Assembly (NCBI GenBank): GCA_029861825.1
Contig: JAOTYN010000106.1
Location: 1 to 10,673 of the forward strand
DNA length: 10,673 bases
Reading direction: 5' to 3'
Source: Cyclobacteriaceae bacterium
Lineage (GTDB): Bacteria; Bacteroidota; Bacteroidia; Cytophagales; Cyclobacteriaceae
Shown: piece by piece, positions 1-7,035 of the stretch
How the letters are laid out: each line of letters begins with the position of its first letter
How positions within the stretch are numbered: position 1 is the first letter of the stretch
Notes under the pieces: model-generated
Databases searched by the model: none
The model's input: the letters and a program-made list of their open reading frames with translations, nothing else
What the model was told of the DNA's origin: nothing
Program-made: the position numbers and the translations under genes

Positions 1-624
1 CTTACCGTATGCGTTTGTATGATATTAGCATCGTGCTCATGTGAAAGATTCAAAGAAGCCAAGTCTGCTATTAACAATGTAAAAAACCTGAAAGACGCCG
101 CTGAAAATATGCACGAGTCTTTGGAGCAAGCAGAAGAACGATTGGAGGAACGAAAAAAACGCGGAGATACCCTTGCTATCCATTATGAAAAACTTGCGGA
201 GTTTTTACCAGGCTCTTTTGAGGGTTATGAACCAGTGGGGGAGATGCAGGGTGGCACCAATACTACCCCCGGCATGGGATCCTATTCCAACGTAAACCAG
301 GACTACGAAAACCAAGCGGGTGATCGCCTGAGCATAAGTATTGTGGATTATAATGCTGCATATGCTTTGTATACCACTATAATGGCGGCATATGTATCCG
401 GATTTGAGATCGACAATACCGAAGAACACATCAAAGGGTTTAGCATTTCCGACGATGTTAAGGGATGGACGGTTCATAGGAAAAAAGAAAATCGTGCCCA
501 GATATATACAGGGGTTAGTGATCGATTTCACATTACTGTAGAAGCCGACAATCAGGAGGATATAGGGTTTGTAATGGATGTGACCACAGAGGAAATAGCT
601 CTGGATAAGTTGGCCAAAATGTAG
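1..624 (+). CDS. Putative lipoprotein of unknown function, 5' end outside window
   Basis: I do not recognise the family. The reading frame is open to base 1. An ATG at 19 exists, but the residues before it (LTVCVC) continue a hydrophobic stretch ending in ILASC, a good lipobox, so the true start probably lies left of the window and the visible part begins inside a lipoprotein signal peptide. The mature protein would start at the Cys encoded at 34-36 and be anchored in a membrane facing the periplasm or surface. After the Cys comes a charged, Ala/Glu/Lys-rich stretch, roughly the first 60 residues, that looks like a helix or coiled coil. A Gly/Asn-rich linker follows, then a mixed alpha/beta C-terminal half of about 110 residues with no motif I can name. 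It ends 44 bases before rpe on the same strand. Lipoprotein assignment is an inference from the lipobox; function is unknown. Confidence 0.7.
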   Translation, partial: LTVCVCMILASCSCERFKEAKSAINNVKNLKDAAENMHESLEQAEERLEERKKRGDTLAIHYEKLAEFLPGSFEGYEPVGEMQGGTNTTPGMGSYSNVNQDYENQAGDRLSISIVDYNAAYALYTTIMAAYVSGFEIDNTEEHIKGFSISDDVKGWTVHRKKENRAQIYTGVSDRFHITVEADNQEDIGFVMDVTTEEIALDKLAKM

Positions 625-656
625 GACTTCCCCAGGAGTTACCCCGTGGATAATGC

Positions 657-664
657 TATATTTG
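657..664 (+). promoter_or_regulatory. Possible Bacteroidota -7 promoter box before rpe
   Basis: TATATTTG matches the Bacteroidota -7 consensus TAnnTTTG exactly. It ends only 4 bases before the rpe ATG, so a transcript starting at the usual distance would have almost no leader. I see no good TTTG -33 box at the expected spacing; only a weak TTA at 639-641. It may be a promoter for a leaderless rpe-receptor transcript, or chance in an A/T-rich leader. Confidence 0.3.
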
Positions 665-668
665 CATT

Positions 669-1325
669 ATGAAACCCATAATAGCTCCTTCAATTTTAGC
701 AGCGGACTTCGCTAATCTGCAAAGAGACATTGAAATGGTCAATGCCAGTGAAGCGGACTGGTTCCATTTGGATATAATGGATGGTAGTTTTGTCCCCAAC
801 ATTTCATTCGGGATACCGGTATGTCGAGCTATCGCCCGACACGCCCAAAAGCCTCTGGATATCCACCTGATGATTCAATCTCCGGAGCATTATTTACCAG
901 AATTTCAAAAACTTGGAGCGGACGTGCTAACCGTCCACCTTGAAGCATGCCCTCACCTGAATCGCACGGTGCATCAAATAAAAGAATTGGGATGCAAAGC
1001 GGGGGTGGCGCTCAACCCTCACACCCCGGTGGGCCTTCTAGAGGATATCATTGCCGATATTGATCTGGTTTGTCTTATGTCCGTAAATCCAGGATTTGGA
1101 GGTCAGTCGTTTATTCCCAACACTTTTGTTAAGATAAAGCGATTGAAGCAACTCATCGAGGATAGCGACTCTAACGCCTTGATTGAAATAGACGGCGGCG
1201 TAAAGCAACAGAATGCTCCAGACTTGTTGGAGGCCGGAGCAGATGTTTTGGTCGCGGGAAGTTTTGTCTTTGGAAGCGATAACCCCAGTGATACCATCAA
1301 GGATCTAAAGCAGGTAATCGCTTGA
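669..1325 (+). CDS. rpe: Ribulose-phosphate 3-epimerase
   Basis: This cytoplasmic enzyme interconverts D-ribulose 5-phosphate and D-xylulose 5-phosphate in the pentose phosphate pathway. The 218-residue length is normal for the family, and the protein reads as a complete TIM barrel. Family motifs are all in place: APSIL with Ser8 near the N-terminus, FHLDIMDG with metal-binding His33 and Asp35, DIHLM with His66, the phosphate-loop stretch MSVNPGFGGQ (137-146), and EIDGGV with catalytic Asp175. Late GADVLVAGSFVFG completes the phosphate site. Metal and catalytic roles are taken from the known family. The ATG at 669 gives the standard N-terminus (KPIIAPSILAADF). The stop overlaps the start of the following receptor gene by four bases, so the two are translationally linked. 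A possible promoter box sits just upstream. Confidence 0.97.
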   Translation: MKPIIAPSILAADFANLQRDIEMVNASEADWFHLDIMDGSFVPNISFGIPVCRAIARHAQKPLDIHLMIQSPEHYLPEFQKLGADVLTVHLEACPHLNRTVHQIKELGCKAGVALNPHTPVGLLEDIIADIDLVCLMSVNPGFGGQSFIPNTFVKIKRLKQLIEDSDSNALIEIDGGVKQQNAPDLLEAGADVLVAGSFVFGSDNPSDTIKDLKQVIA

Positions 1326-3694
1326 GGGGCAATCTCCTAATCCTATTATTATGTCTTTTAGCCTTTGGAGGCAAAGCACAATCTGCCTTCATCAATGGAA
1401 AGATCACCGATCAGAGTAGTAATCCTTTAGTAGGCGCCAATGTACTGACCAATCAGGGGGCCGGTACTTCAACCGACCAGTCAGGGCGTTTTGTCTTGAC
1501 TGTTCAGTCGGGCACACCCATTACTCTGACTATAAGTTTTTTGGGCTATCAGACCATTACCCGGACATTTCAACTTGCCCCCTTTGAGAACATCCTTCTC
1601 GATTTGCGCATGGTTCCGGAAACCAGGGTACTACCGGGAGTGGAAATACAGGACAACCTACAAAGAGGACCCGCATTGCCCGGCGTAACCCGGATCAATC
1701 CGGAGGCCGCCAGGCTATTACCCTCTCCCTTTGGGGACTTCAACAAGGTTCTGGCTACTTTGCCGGGTGTGGCCAGCAACAACGAACTCTCTTCGACTTA
1801 TTCCGTACGGGGCGGTAATTTTGATGAAAACCTGGTCTATGTAAACGATATTCCTATTTATCGTCCTTTCCTTATACGGGCTGGGCAGCAAGAAGGGCTT
1901 AGTTTTGTAAATCCTAATTTGGTGGATAAGATTGAATTCTCCGCAGGGGGGTGGGCTCCGAAATACGGGGACAAGCTCAGCAGCAACTTGAATATTCAAT
2001 ACAAGCAGCCAAAACAATGGGGTGGTTCGCTCACTATCGGATTTTTAGGGGGCTCAGCTCATCTAGAAGGTGTTTCAGACAACCAAAGGGTCACTTACTT
2101 GGTAGGGGTGAGGCACAAAAGCTCCGAGTACTTGTTGAACACTTTGGAGACTGACGGGGAGTATTTGCCTAAATTCACCGATGTTCAGTCCTTTATAACC
2201 TACCAGCTTGACAAGGAGCGCCGCACCGAACTTGGAGTACTGTTGAGCTACGCCAATAATCGCTATCAGGTTGAGCCCGAAACCAGAGAAACCCAATTTG
2301 GAACTTTCGATCAATCGTTCAAATTCCTGGTGGGATTCGATGGCCAAGAAATTTTACGGTATCAAACCGTTCAGGGAGGACTCTCACTGAAGCATCAGTT
2401 CTCTGATCGCTGGCATTCGCAATTGATTACCTCCGCCTTATTTACTCAGGAACGGGAGTACTTTGAAATCGAAGGGGCCTACCGGCTGTGTGATGCAGAC
2501 AGCAACCCCGGTTCTGGCAATTTCAATGAATGTGCGGTTATCCGGGGATTGGGCACCAACTATCGCTCCGGCAGAAACAGTCTGGACGCCAAGATATTCA
2601 ATATAATTAACCACAACTCCTTTCAGATAAATCCAAGTCACTTACTGGAATTCGGGCTAGGATATGTGCGGGAACTGATCGAAGATCGCTTACAAGAATA
2701 TGAGTTCACTGATTCCGCAGATTTTGTGACCGTCAATACGCCTCCTATCAACAGTACCGCTGACCTGGATAGCTATCGGTTTACGGGTTATGTACAAAAT
2801 ACCTCTAGCTGGTTTCAACATCGTATTACCGTAGGTATAAGGTGGCAATATTGGAACTTAAATAAACAATGGCTGATCAGTCCTCGACTGCAGTATGCCT
2901 ATCAAACGCTGTGGCAAAGGCCCATTACCTTTACCGCTGCTATTGGTTGGTACCAACAAGCACCCTTTTACCGGGAGTTGCGAGATTTCGAAGGAAACCT
3001 CAACCTGAATTTGAAGGCTCAAAGCTCCATACATGCTATCGCAGGAGTGGATTTTAATTTCAAACTTTGGAATCGCAATTTTAAGTTTCTTACTGAAGCC
3101 TATTATAAGTCGTTAGAACGGGTGGTACCTTATGATGTGGACAACGTTCGAATTCGTTACTACGGTGATAATCTAGGCAAAGCCTATGTGGCTGGGCTGG
3201 ATCTTCGGGTAAGCGGCGCTTTCATCAAAGGAACCGAGTCCTGGTTCAGTTTGGGGATATTAAAAACAGAAGAACAAATAGACGGCGATGGACAGGGTTA
3301 CATAAGACGCCCATCAGATCAGCGCGTCAACCTGGGCATTTATTTTGAAGATTATATGCCCAACGACCCTACGGTAAGGGTCTACCTCAACCTGTTGTAT
3401 GGTAGTGGGCTGCCCTTTGGCCCGCCCAATAATCTTGAGTTTAGAAATCGCTTTGCTGGCAAATCCTACAATAGACTGGATATTGGGTTTTCAAAATTGA
3501 TCTCCTTTACGCCCAAAAGCCAATCGAAGTTGGGTTTGAAAGCCCTATGGCTCAATGCTGAAATTTTGAACTTAATAGGCGCCCGTAATACTATTTCCTA
3601 CACCTGGATCACAGATCTGCAAAACCGGCAATTTGCCGTGCCCAATAATCTTTCCCAAAGGTTTTTCAATTTTAAAGTCTGGCTGGAATTTTAG
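1322..3694 (+). CDS. TonB-dependent outer-membrane receptor with carboxypeptidase-regulatory-like N-terminal domain
   Basis: This is an outer-membrane beta-barrel for energy-dependent uptake of a large or scarce ligand (siderophore, cofactor, glycan or peptide; ligand unknown). The 790 residues read as a signal peptide (1-20, cleaved about KAQ/S), a carboxypeptidase-D-regulatory-like beta-sandwich (about 22-98, with GKITDQSSNPLVGANV and ISFLGYQT), a plug (about 120-230, with YSVRGG at 160-165 and LVYVNDIPIY), then a barrel ending in a C-terminal Phe. It is too short for a typical SusC and no susD neighbour is visible, so a general TonB receptor is the safer call. The start must be TTG at 1322: the frame is closed by a TGA at 1289-1291, no ATG or GTG lies between, and the signal peptide begins right after the TTG. 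It overlaps rpe by 4 bases and, at its 3' end, the convergent ArsC/Spx-like gene by 4 bases. Confidence 0.93.
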   Translation: MRGNLLILLLCLLAFGGKAQSAFINGKITDQSSNPLVGANVLTNQGAGTSTDQSGRFVLTVQSGTPITLTISFLGYQTITRTFQLAPFENILLDLRMVPETRVLPGVEIQDNLQRGPALPGVTRINPEAARLLPSPFGDFNKVLATLPGVASNNELSSTYSVRGGNFDENLVYVNDIPIYRPFLIRAGQQEGLSFVNPNLVDKIEFSAGGWAPKYGDKLSSNLNIQYKQPKQWGGSLTIGFLGGSAHLEGVSDNQRVTYLVGVRHKSSEYLLNTLETDGEYLPKFTDVQSFITYQLDKERRTELGVLLSYANNRYQVEPETRETQFGTFDQSFKFLVGFDGQEILRYQTVQGGLSLKHQFSDRWHSQLITSALFTQEREYFEIEGAYRLCDADSNPGSGNFNECAVIRGLGTNYRSGRNSLDAKIFNIINHNSFQINPSHLLEFGLGYVRELIEDRLQEYEFTDSADFVTVNTPPINSTADLDSYRFTGYVQNTSSWFQHRITVGIRWQYWNLNKQWLISPRLQYAYQTLWQRPITFTAAIGWYQQAPFYRELRDFEGNLNLNLKAQSSIHAIAGVDFNFKLWNRNFKFLTEAYYKSLERVVPYDVDNVRIRYYGDNLGKAYVAGLDLRVSGAFIKGTESWFSLGILKTEEQIDGDGQGYIRRPSDQRVNLGIYFEDYMPNDPTVRVYLNLLYGSGLPFGPPNNLEFRNRFAGKSYNRLDIGFSKLISFTPKSQSKLGLKALWLNAEILNLIGARNTISYTWITDLQNRQFAVPNNLSQRFFNFKVWLEF

Positions 3695-4038
3695 CGGTTG
3701 ATGCGTGCGGTCAAGGCTTCCACCACCTTTTGGGAATTGCCAATAAATATTTCATCTCCCACTATGAAAACCGGCCGCTTCAAAAAAGTATACTCCTTTA
3801 GTATCCAACGACGGTAGTCTTCTTCGCTGAGTTCCAAGTTGTGCAAACCCAATGAGCGGTATTTCATAGCCTTTCTGCTAAACAGGGCTTGGTAACTTCC
3901 TGCTAACTCTTTCATAGTATCCAACTGTTGGGGAGTAATAGCCTCGTTTTTAATGTCCTGTTTATCGAATTCTCCCAATGATAAGGTCGACATTATACGT
4001 TGACAGGTAGAACAAGTGCTTAAATAATACACCTTCAT
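3691..4038 (-). CDS. ArsC/Spx-family thioredoxin-fold protein (arsenate-reductase-like)
   Basis: A 115-residue cytoplasmic protein of the ArsC/Spx family, the usual length. The N-terminal strand leads into STCSTCQR with Cys9 and Cys12, a CxxC arrangement. Cys12 occupies the position of the catalytic Cys of plasmid-type arsenate reductases, and a CxxC is also typical of Spx/YffB-type members. Arg55 (FSRKAMKYR) and Arg88 (LKRPVFIVGDE) match the family's oxyanion-binding arginines. No arsenic-resistance gene (arsR, acr3, arsB) is nearby, so a true arsenate reductase role is not supported by context; a glutaredoxin-like redox or regulatory role is equally possible. The ATG at 4038 places the first strand (KVYYLSTC) directly at the N-terminus, as in the family. 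It converges on the TonB receptor with a 4-base stop overlap and diverges from the secreted protein at 4153. Confidence 0.88.
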   Translation of the reverse strand: MKVYYLSTCSTCQRIMSTLSLGEFDKQDIKNEAITPQQLDTMKELAGSYQALFSRKAMKYRSLGLHNLELSEEDYRRWILKEYTFLKRPVFIVGDEIFIGNSQKVVEALTARINR

Positions 4039-4066
4039 AATATTGAAATTGAGTGGACATATCCTC

Positions 4067-4100
4067 TAAATATAGGCCAGGTATTTGCATTTATTACAAA
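4067..4100 (-). promoter_or_regulatory. Weak promoter candidate for the ArsC/Spx-like gene
   Basis: On the minus strand, TATATTTA (4074-4067) is one base off the TAnnTTTG -7 consensus, and a TTTG (4100-4097) lies 22 bases upstream as a possible -33 box. The spacing is slightly long for Bacteroidota promoters. The location, about 29 bases before the start codon at 4038, is reasonable. This is a pattern match only. Confidence 0.22.
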
Positions 4101-4109
4101 TTTGCATTT
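4083..4109. repeat. Direct repeat ATTTGCATTT in a divergent intergenic region
   Basis: ATTTGCATTT occurs at 4083-4092 and again at 4100-4109, 17 bases start to start, in the 114-base gap between the divergent ArsC/Spx-like gene and the secreted-protein gene. The core ATTTGCATT also occurs at 660-668 just before rpe. The pair could be an operator or promoter element; the A/T-rich background makes chance possible. Confidence 0.4.
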
Positions 4110-4152
4110 TCTTCGAGGTTGGAAAAATGGTGAAACCCTAAATTAAGTAGAA

Positions 4153-4668
4153 ATGAAAAGGAAATGGATGTTACTGCTGGTAATGATTTTTGGTATTTCA
4201 GTGGCACAAGCTCAAGATGAAACTCCCATCACCGATGAGGAGCTGAAAAAGTACGCGCTGGTAATGGATTTTGCGGATCAGGAAAAGCTTAAGCTGAAAG
4301 AATCTTACAACGCCATGATACAGGCTGAAGAACTTATGGCCGGTGGAAAACGATTCAAAGAGTTGAAAGAGGCAGCAGGCAACGAAATCAAATTGGCGGA
4401 GTTAAAAGTAACACCTGAAGAATTGGATGTATTCAATAAAATCGAGGCCTACAATAACGAAAATATTGCAACTTTTAAGGAAGCTTACACCGGAAAGATC
4501 AAAGATAAGGAGCAATTGGGCGCAGGCCTCTATAACCGCATAAACAAGGCTCTTAAAAGCGATGATGAATTAAAAACCCGCTATGCAACCATCCTGGAAT
4601 CTGTGAAATCCGAACGAGCCGGTTTGGAGGAGGAAGAGGCTGATGATGATTCCTCAGAAGGGCAATAA
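4153..4668 (+). CDS. Small secreted helical protein, possibly DUF4168-like
   Basis: The 171-residue product has a clear Sec signal peptide: MKRK, a hydrophobic core, then AQA with cleavage before Gln21. The mature protein is strongly charged and predicted helical, with no Cys. Two similar segments can be seen: ITDEELKKYALVMD (about 26-39) and VTPEELDVFNKIEAY (about 96-110), each starting with a helix-capping T-x-EEL. This 'T/S-DEEL-x-x-F/Y' pattern resembles periplasmic DUF4168 proteins, but I cannot confirm membership. The C-terminus is a very acidic tail (Glu/Asp-rich, about 158-171). Likely location is the periplasm; function is unknown. It stands alone: the upstream gene is divergent, and an intrinsic terminator follows 23 bases after the stop, so it is probably a single-gene transcript. 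Confidence 0.8.
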   Translation: MKRKWMLLLVMIFGISVAQAQDETPITDEELKKYALVMDFADQEKLKLKESYNAMIQAEELMAGGKRFKELKEAAGNEIKLAELKVTPEELDVFNKIEAYNNENIATFKEAYTGKIKDKEQLGAGLYNRINKALKSDDELKTRYATILESVKSERAGLEEEEADDDSSEGQ

Positions 4669-4691
4669 GAAAATTATATACAATGTACCCC

Positions 4692-4727
4692 AGTGCAGTC
4701 GATCAGGCTGCACTTTTTTTTGTTTTT
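4692..4727 (+). terminator. Intrinsic terminator after the secreted-protein gene
   Basis: AGTGCAG (4692-4698) pairs with CTGCACT (4708-4714). The stem can extend by a T-G and a C-G pair to about 9 bp around a GATCA loop. A run of eight T residues (4714-4721), one G and five more T residues follow. This is a strong Rho-independent terminator on the plus strand. Confidence 0.9.
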
Positions 4728-4827
4728 GGATCATCGGTAATGAGCCGCTCATGCTCACGAGAGTAATTTTTGAATAGGATTTCAGTTTTATAAGTATCCC
4801 AATTGCCCTAACTAGTTGTATTAATAT

Positions 4828-5891
4828 ATGATGATGGGTAAATATTTTTTGAAGCTGGTGGTCATGGCGATGCTGGTGTGTTGTCAAAGCTCCGATGATG
4901 ACAACGCCTTTCCTATTGAAAACCTGCCGGCCAACAACTGGGATAGAGATGTGAACAATCCAGTTTTGGAAAGCGTTGACACTCTGACTAACATCAGTGA
5001 TCCCACAGTGATCTATCAAGGTAAATTCCAAATGTGGGCGGGATGTGTAGGAACTGATGTTACCTTTGCGTCCATCTGTTATTCCGAATCTACGGATGGT
5101 ATTAACTGGAGTGATCCCATAGTGGTATTTACACCCTCCACCGCAGCAGAAGGATGGGACAATCAAAAAACTGAAATACCCACGGTAATCTATGATGAGG
5201 ATGAAGCGGATGTCACTAAGCGTTACAAAATGTGGTATGGAGGTGCCAACCGGGAAAATCGTGATCTGATAAAGATTGGTTATGCTTATTCCGAGGACGG
5301 CATTAACTGGAACCGTCTCCCCGCCTGTCTTTCACTGGATCAACAAGCAGGATTGGTTTTAGTACCGGGGTTTGAGGTAGGGGACGCCGGGGTTGTGTCC
5401 GATCCCACCTCGGTGATCAAGAACGGCACCTATCATATATGGTATAACTCTTTCGGGGCCAACAACGACATAATGATCAGTCATGCCACCAGTTCGAACG
5501 GCTATGAGTGGATCAAAGACACATCGAATCCGGTGATGATCCCTGAGGTCAACTGGGAAGATCAGGGTCCCGGTGACATTACCAAAGATGTTTCCCATCC
5601 TGTGGTATTGGTGGACAATAATGATGGAATTATTTCATGTGGTTTGGATCTTTCGATGACAGTGACTTTGAAACCTACAGTGGTTTAGGATTTGCCCACT
5701 CTCGAAATGGCAGTAGCTGGACAAAAAATGATCAGAATCCCATTTTTGAACCTGCTCTGGGAGTAAAAGGAGAGCAGTTGGGATTATCGACCGGGGCCGC
5801 AGTGCTAGAGGTAAATGATATCTATCACTTGTTTTACGGCGGTGTGGATGAAAACGGCCAGCGGGTGATCAACCACGCCACCTCCCAATAA
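4828..5891 (+). pseudogene. Surface lipoprotein, five-bladed beta-propeller glycosidase-like, broken by a frameshift
   Basis: The product resembles the five-bladed beta-propeller glycosidase superfamily (GH32/43/130-like). The N-terminus has a hydrophobic segment ending in MLVCCQSSDDD: Cys18 or Cys19 would carry lipid, and the following SSDDD resembles the acidic signal that sends Bacteroidota lipoproteins to the cell surface. Five repeats of the form 'S/E-x-P-x-V...Y-x-M-W...YA-x-S-x-DG-x-NW' can be counted: SDPTVIY/FQMW/DGINW, EIPTVIY/YKMWYGG/DGINW, SDPTSVI/YHIWYN/NGYEW, SHPVVLV/YFMWFG/NGSSW, STGAAVL/YHLFYGG. The frame from 4828 stops at 5688, while repeats four (second half) and five are read one frame over up to 5891. 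One base missing at about 5626-5631 restores ...DG-I-YFMWFGS... and a 354-residue protein. No catalytic residues were assigned. Three ATGs in tandem (4828, 4831, 4834) could each be the start. It is either a recent pseudogene, a phase-variable gene or a sequencing error. Confidence 0.85.
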
Positions 5892-5914
5892 AAAAGGCCT
5901 GCGAATCACAGGCC
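5890..5914 (-). terminator. Terminator of the minus-strand exporter operon, possibly bidirectional
   Basis: GGCCTG (5896-5901) pairs with CAGGCC (5909-5914) around a 7-base loop. Read on the minus strand the hairpin is followed by six T residues (5895-5890), a good intrinsic terminator 38 bases beyond the adaptor stop. On the plus strand only CTTT follows, so termination of the propeller gene here would be weaker. It lies between two convergent genes. Confidence 0.8.
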
Positions 5915-5952
5915 CTTTCATGGTGTACTAGGTTTTCAAGTTTAATAATTCA

Positions 5953-7026
5953 TCATAATTTCTTCACCCGGTCTTCTTCTGTCAAGCCCTTGACAACTTC
6001 GATATTTATTCCATCGGATATACCGGTTTCAATTTCCCTCTTTTCGAATTGCTGTTCGCCGGTCATCACTTCAACAAATATCTTGTCTTCTTCAAAGATC
6101 AGGTTACTTTCTCTCAGGGATAGCACACTGTCTTTCTGCTCCAATACAATATCGGCATTGGCGCTGTACCCGGCCCTTAGAAAGACATCCTTTTGAATAT
6201 TAATGGCGGCTCTAACCTCGAACTGGATAGCGCCTTCCTCTTCCACTCCTTTGGGGCTGATATGTTCCAGGGTAGCGTCAAATGATTCACCTTCCAAGGC
6301 ACCTACCACCAATTTCAAATTCATGCCTTCTTTGATCTTCCCCACTTCCGACTCATCGACCTTGCCCTCAAAGATCATGGACTGCATATTGGCGACTGAT
6401 ACGATAGTGGTGCCTTCATTGAAGGTATTACTTTCAATTACGAAACTTCCTTCACGTATTGGTACATCCAATATCATACCATCAACTGTTGAGCGCACCT
6501 CATTGGTGGCGGTCCCCGCGTTCTTTGAAGCCCCTTCTCGTACCAGCTGCAGGTTGCTTTCCGCTGCTGACAGACCTTCTTCCCGGAGTTCGAAATCCAA
6601 TTTGAATTGATTGTACTCTACTTCGGAGATAATATTTTCCTTGAACAGCTTTTCCTGACGGTCCTTTTCTTTCTTGGCATTATCGTAATTGATCCTGGCG
6701 CTGCGCAGTTGAGTCTGAGCATTATTTAGAGCTACCGAGTTGGGGATTATCCTGATCTTAGCTAGCAATTGTCCTTTTTTGGCGGGTTCGCCCGCCTCCA
6801 CATAAATCCGATCTACTACCCCGGATACCTGCGATTTGATCTCGATTTCCTTACGAGGGGTAATCGATCCGGTGGCGACCGTCTTTTTCACAATAGTGGA
6901 GATGAAGGCACTATCTGTTTCGAATACTACATCAGGTTCCTGTGATTTGGAGTAAAGGAAATAAGTCATGTACAAAAAACTGACTACCAGTAACACCAAT
7001 CCTGATATTCGAAGAACTCGTTTCAT
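5953..7026 (-). CDS. Periplasmic adaptor (HlyD/MacA-type membrane fusion protein) of an ABC exporter
   Basis: This 357-residue adaptor would link the inner-membrane ABC transporter encoded just upstream to an outer-membrane channel. In order: a short basic N-terminus and one membrane anchor (about 8-25), with no lipobox; a first barrel-sandwich half (about 58-92, GSITPRKEIEIKSQVSG and VEAGEPAKKGQLLAKI); a helical hairpin (about 96-165) rich in Asn/Gln/Glu/Lys; the second lipoyl half (about 175-200, RSTVDGMILDVPIREGSFV); a beta-barrel (about 207-297, with SPKGVEEEGAIQFEVRA and LRAGYSANADIV); and a membrane-proximal domain to the C-terminus (VKKL). It is the last gene of the operon, starting 9 bases after the second permease. 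Its C-terminal 120 residues are clearly homologous to the partial adaptor at 10312-10673. MacA-like is the best family description; substrate unknown. Confidence 0.92.
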   Translation of the reverse strand: MKRVLRISGLVLLVVSFLYMTYFLYSKSQEPDVVFETDSAFISTIVKKTVATGSITPRKEIEIKSQVSGVVDRIYVEAGEPAKKGQLLAKIRIIPNSVALNNAQTQLRSARINYDNAKKEKDRQEKLFKENIISEVEYNQFKLDFELREEGLSAAESNLQLVREGASKNAGTATNEVRSTVDGMILDVPIREGSFVIESNTFNEGTTIVSVANMQSMIFEGKVDESEVGKIKEGMNLKLVVGALEGESFDATLEHISPKGVEEEGAIQFEVRAAINIQKDVFLRAGYSANADIVLEQKDSVLSLRESNLIFEEDKIFVEVMTGEQQFEKREIETGISDGINIEVVKGLTEEDRVKKL

Positions 7027-7035
7027 ATATTTAAT

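Noticed and set aside
1322..3694. SusC/SusD glycan-uptake locus together with the propeller glycosidase-like gene.
   Set aside because: The receptor is shorter than typical SusC, no SusD-like gene is present, and the glycosidase-like gene is separated by an opposite-strand gene and a terminator.
3691..4038. Arsenic-resistance locus.
   Set aside because: Only the ArsC/Spx-like gene is present; no arsenite pump or ArsR regulator is nearby, so the family name does not prove an arsenic function.
4654..5166. A 170-codon open frame on the minus strand across the terminator and the start of the propeller gene.
   Set aside because: It overlaps a strong plus-strand terminator and the well-supported lipoprotein coding frame, and its translation shows no family motif or sensible N-terminus.
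5637..5891. An independent 84-residue gene starting at ATG 5637.
   Set aside because: The ATG is the internal Met of the conserved YFMWFG motif of blade four; the segment is the displaced 3' part of the propeller gene.
6203..6610. A 135-codon plus-strand frame opposite the adaptor gene.
   Set aside because: It is antisense to a clear adaptor with full domain motifs, and its Ser/Thr/Pro-rich translation is typical of a mirror frame.
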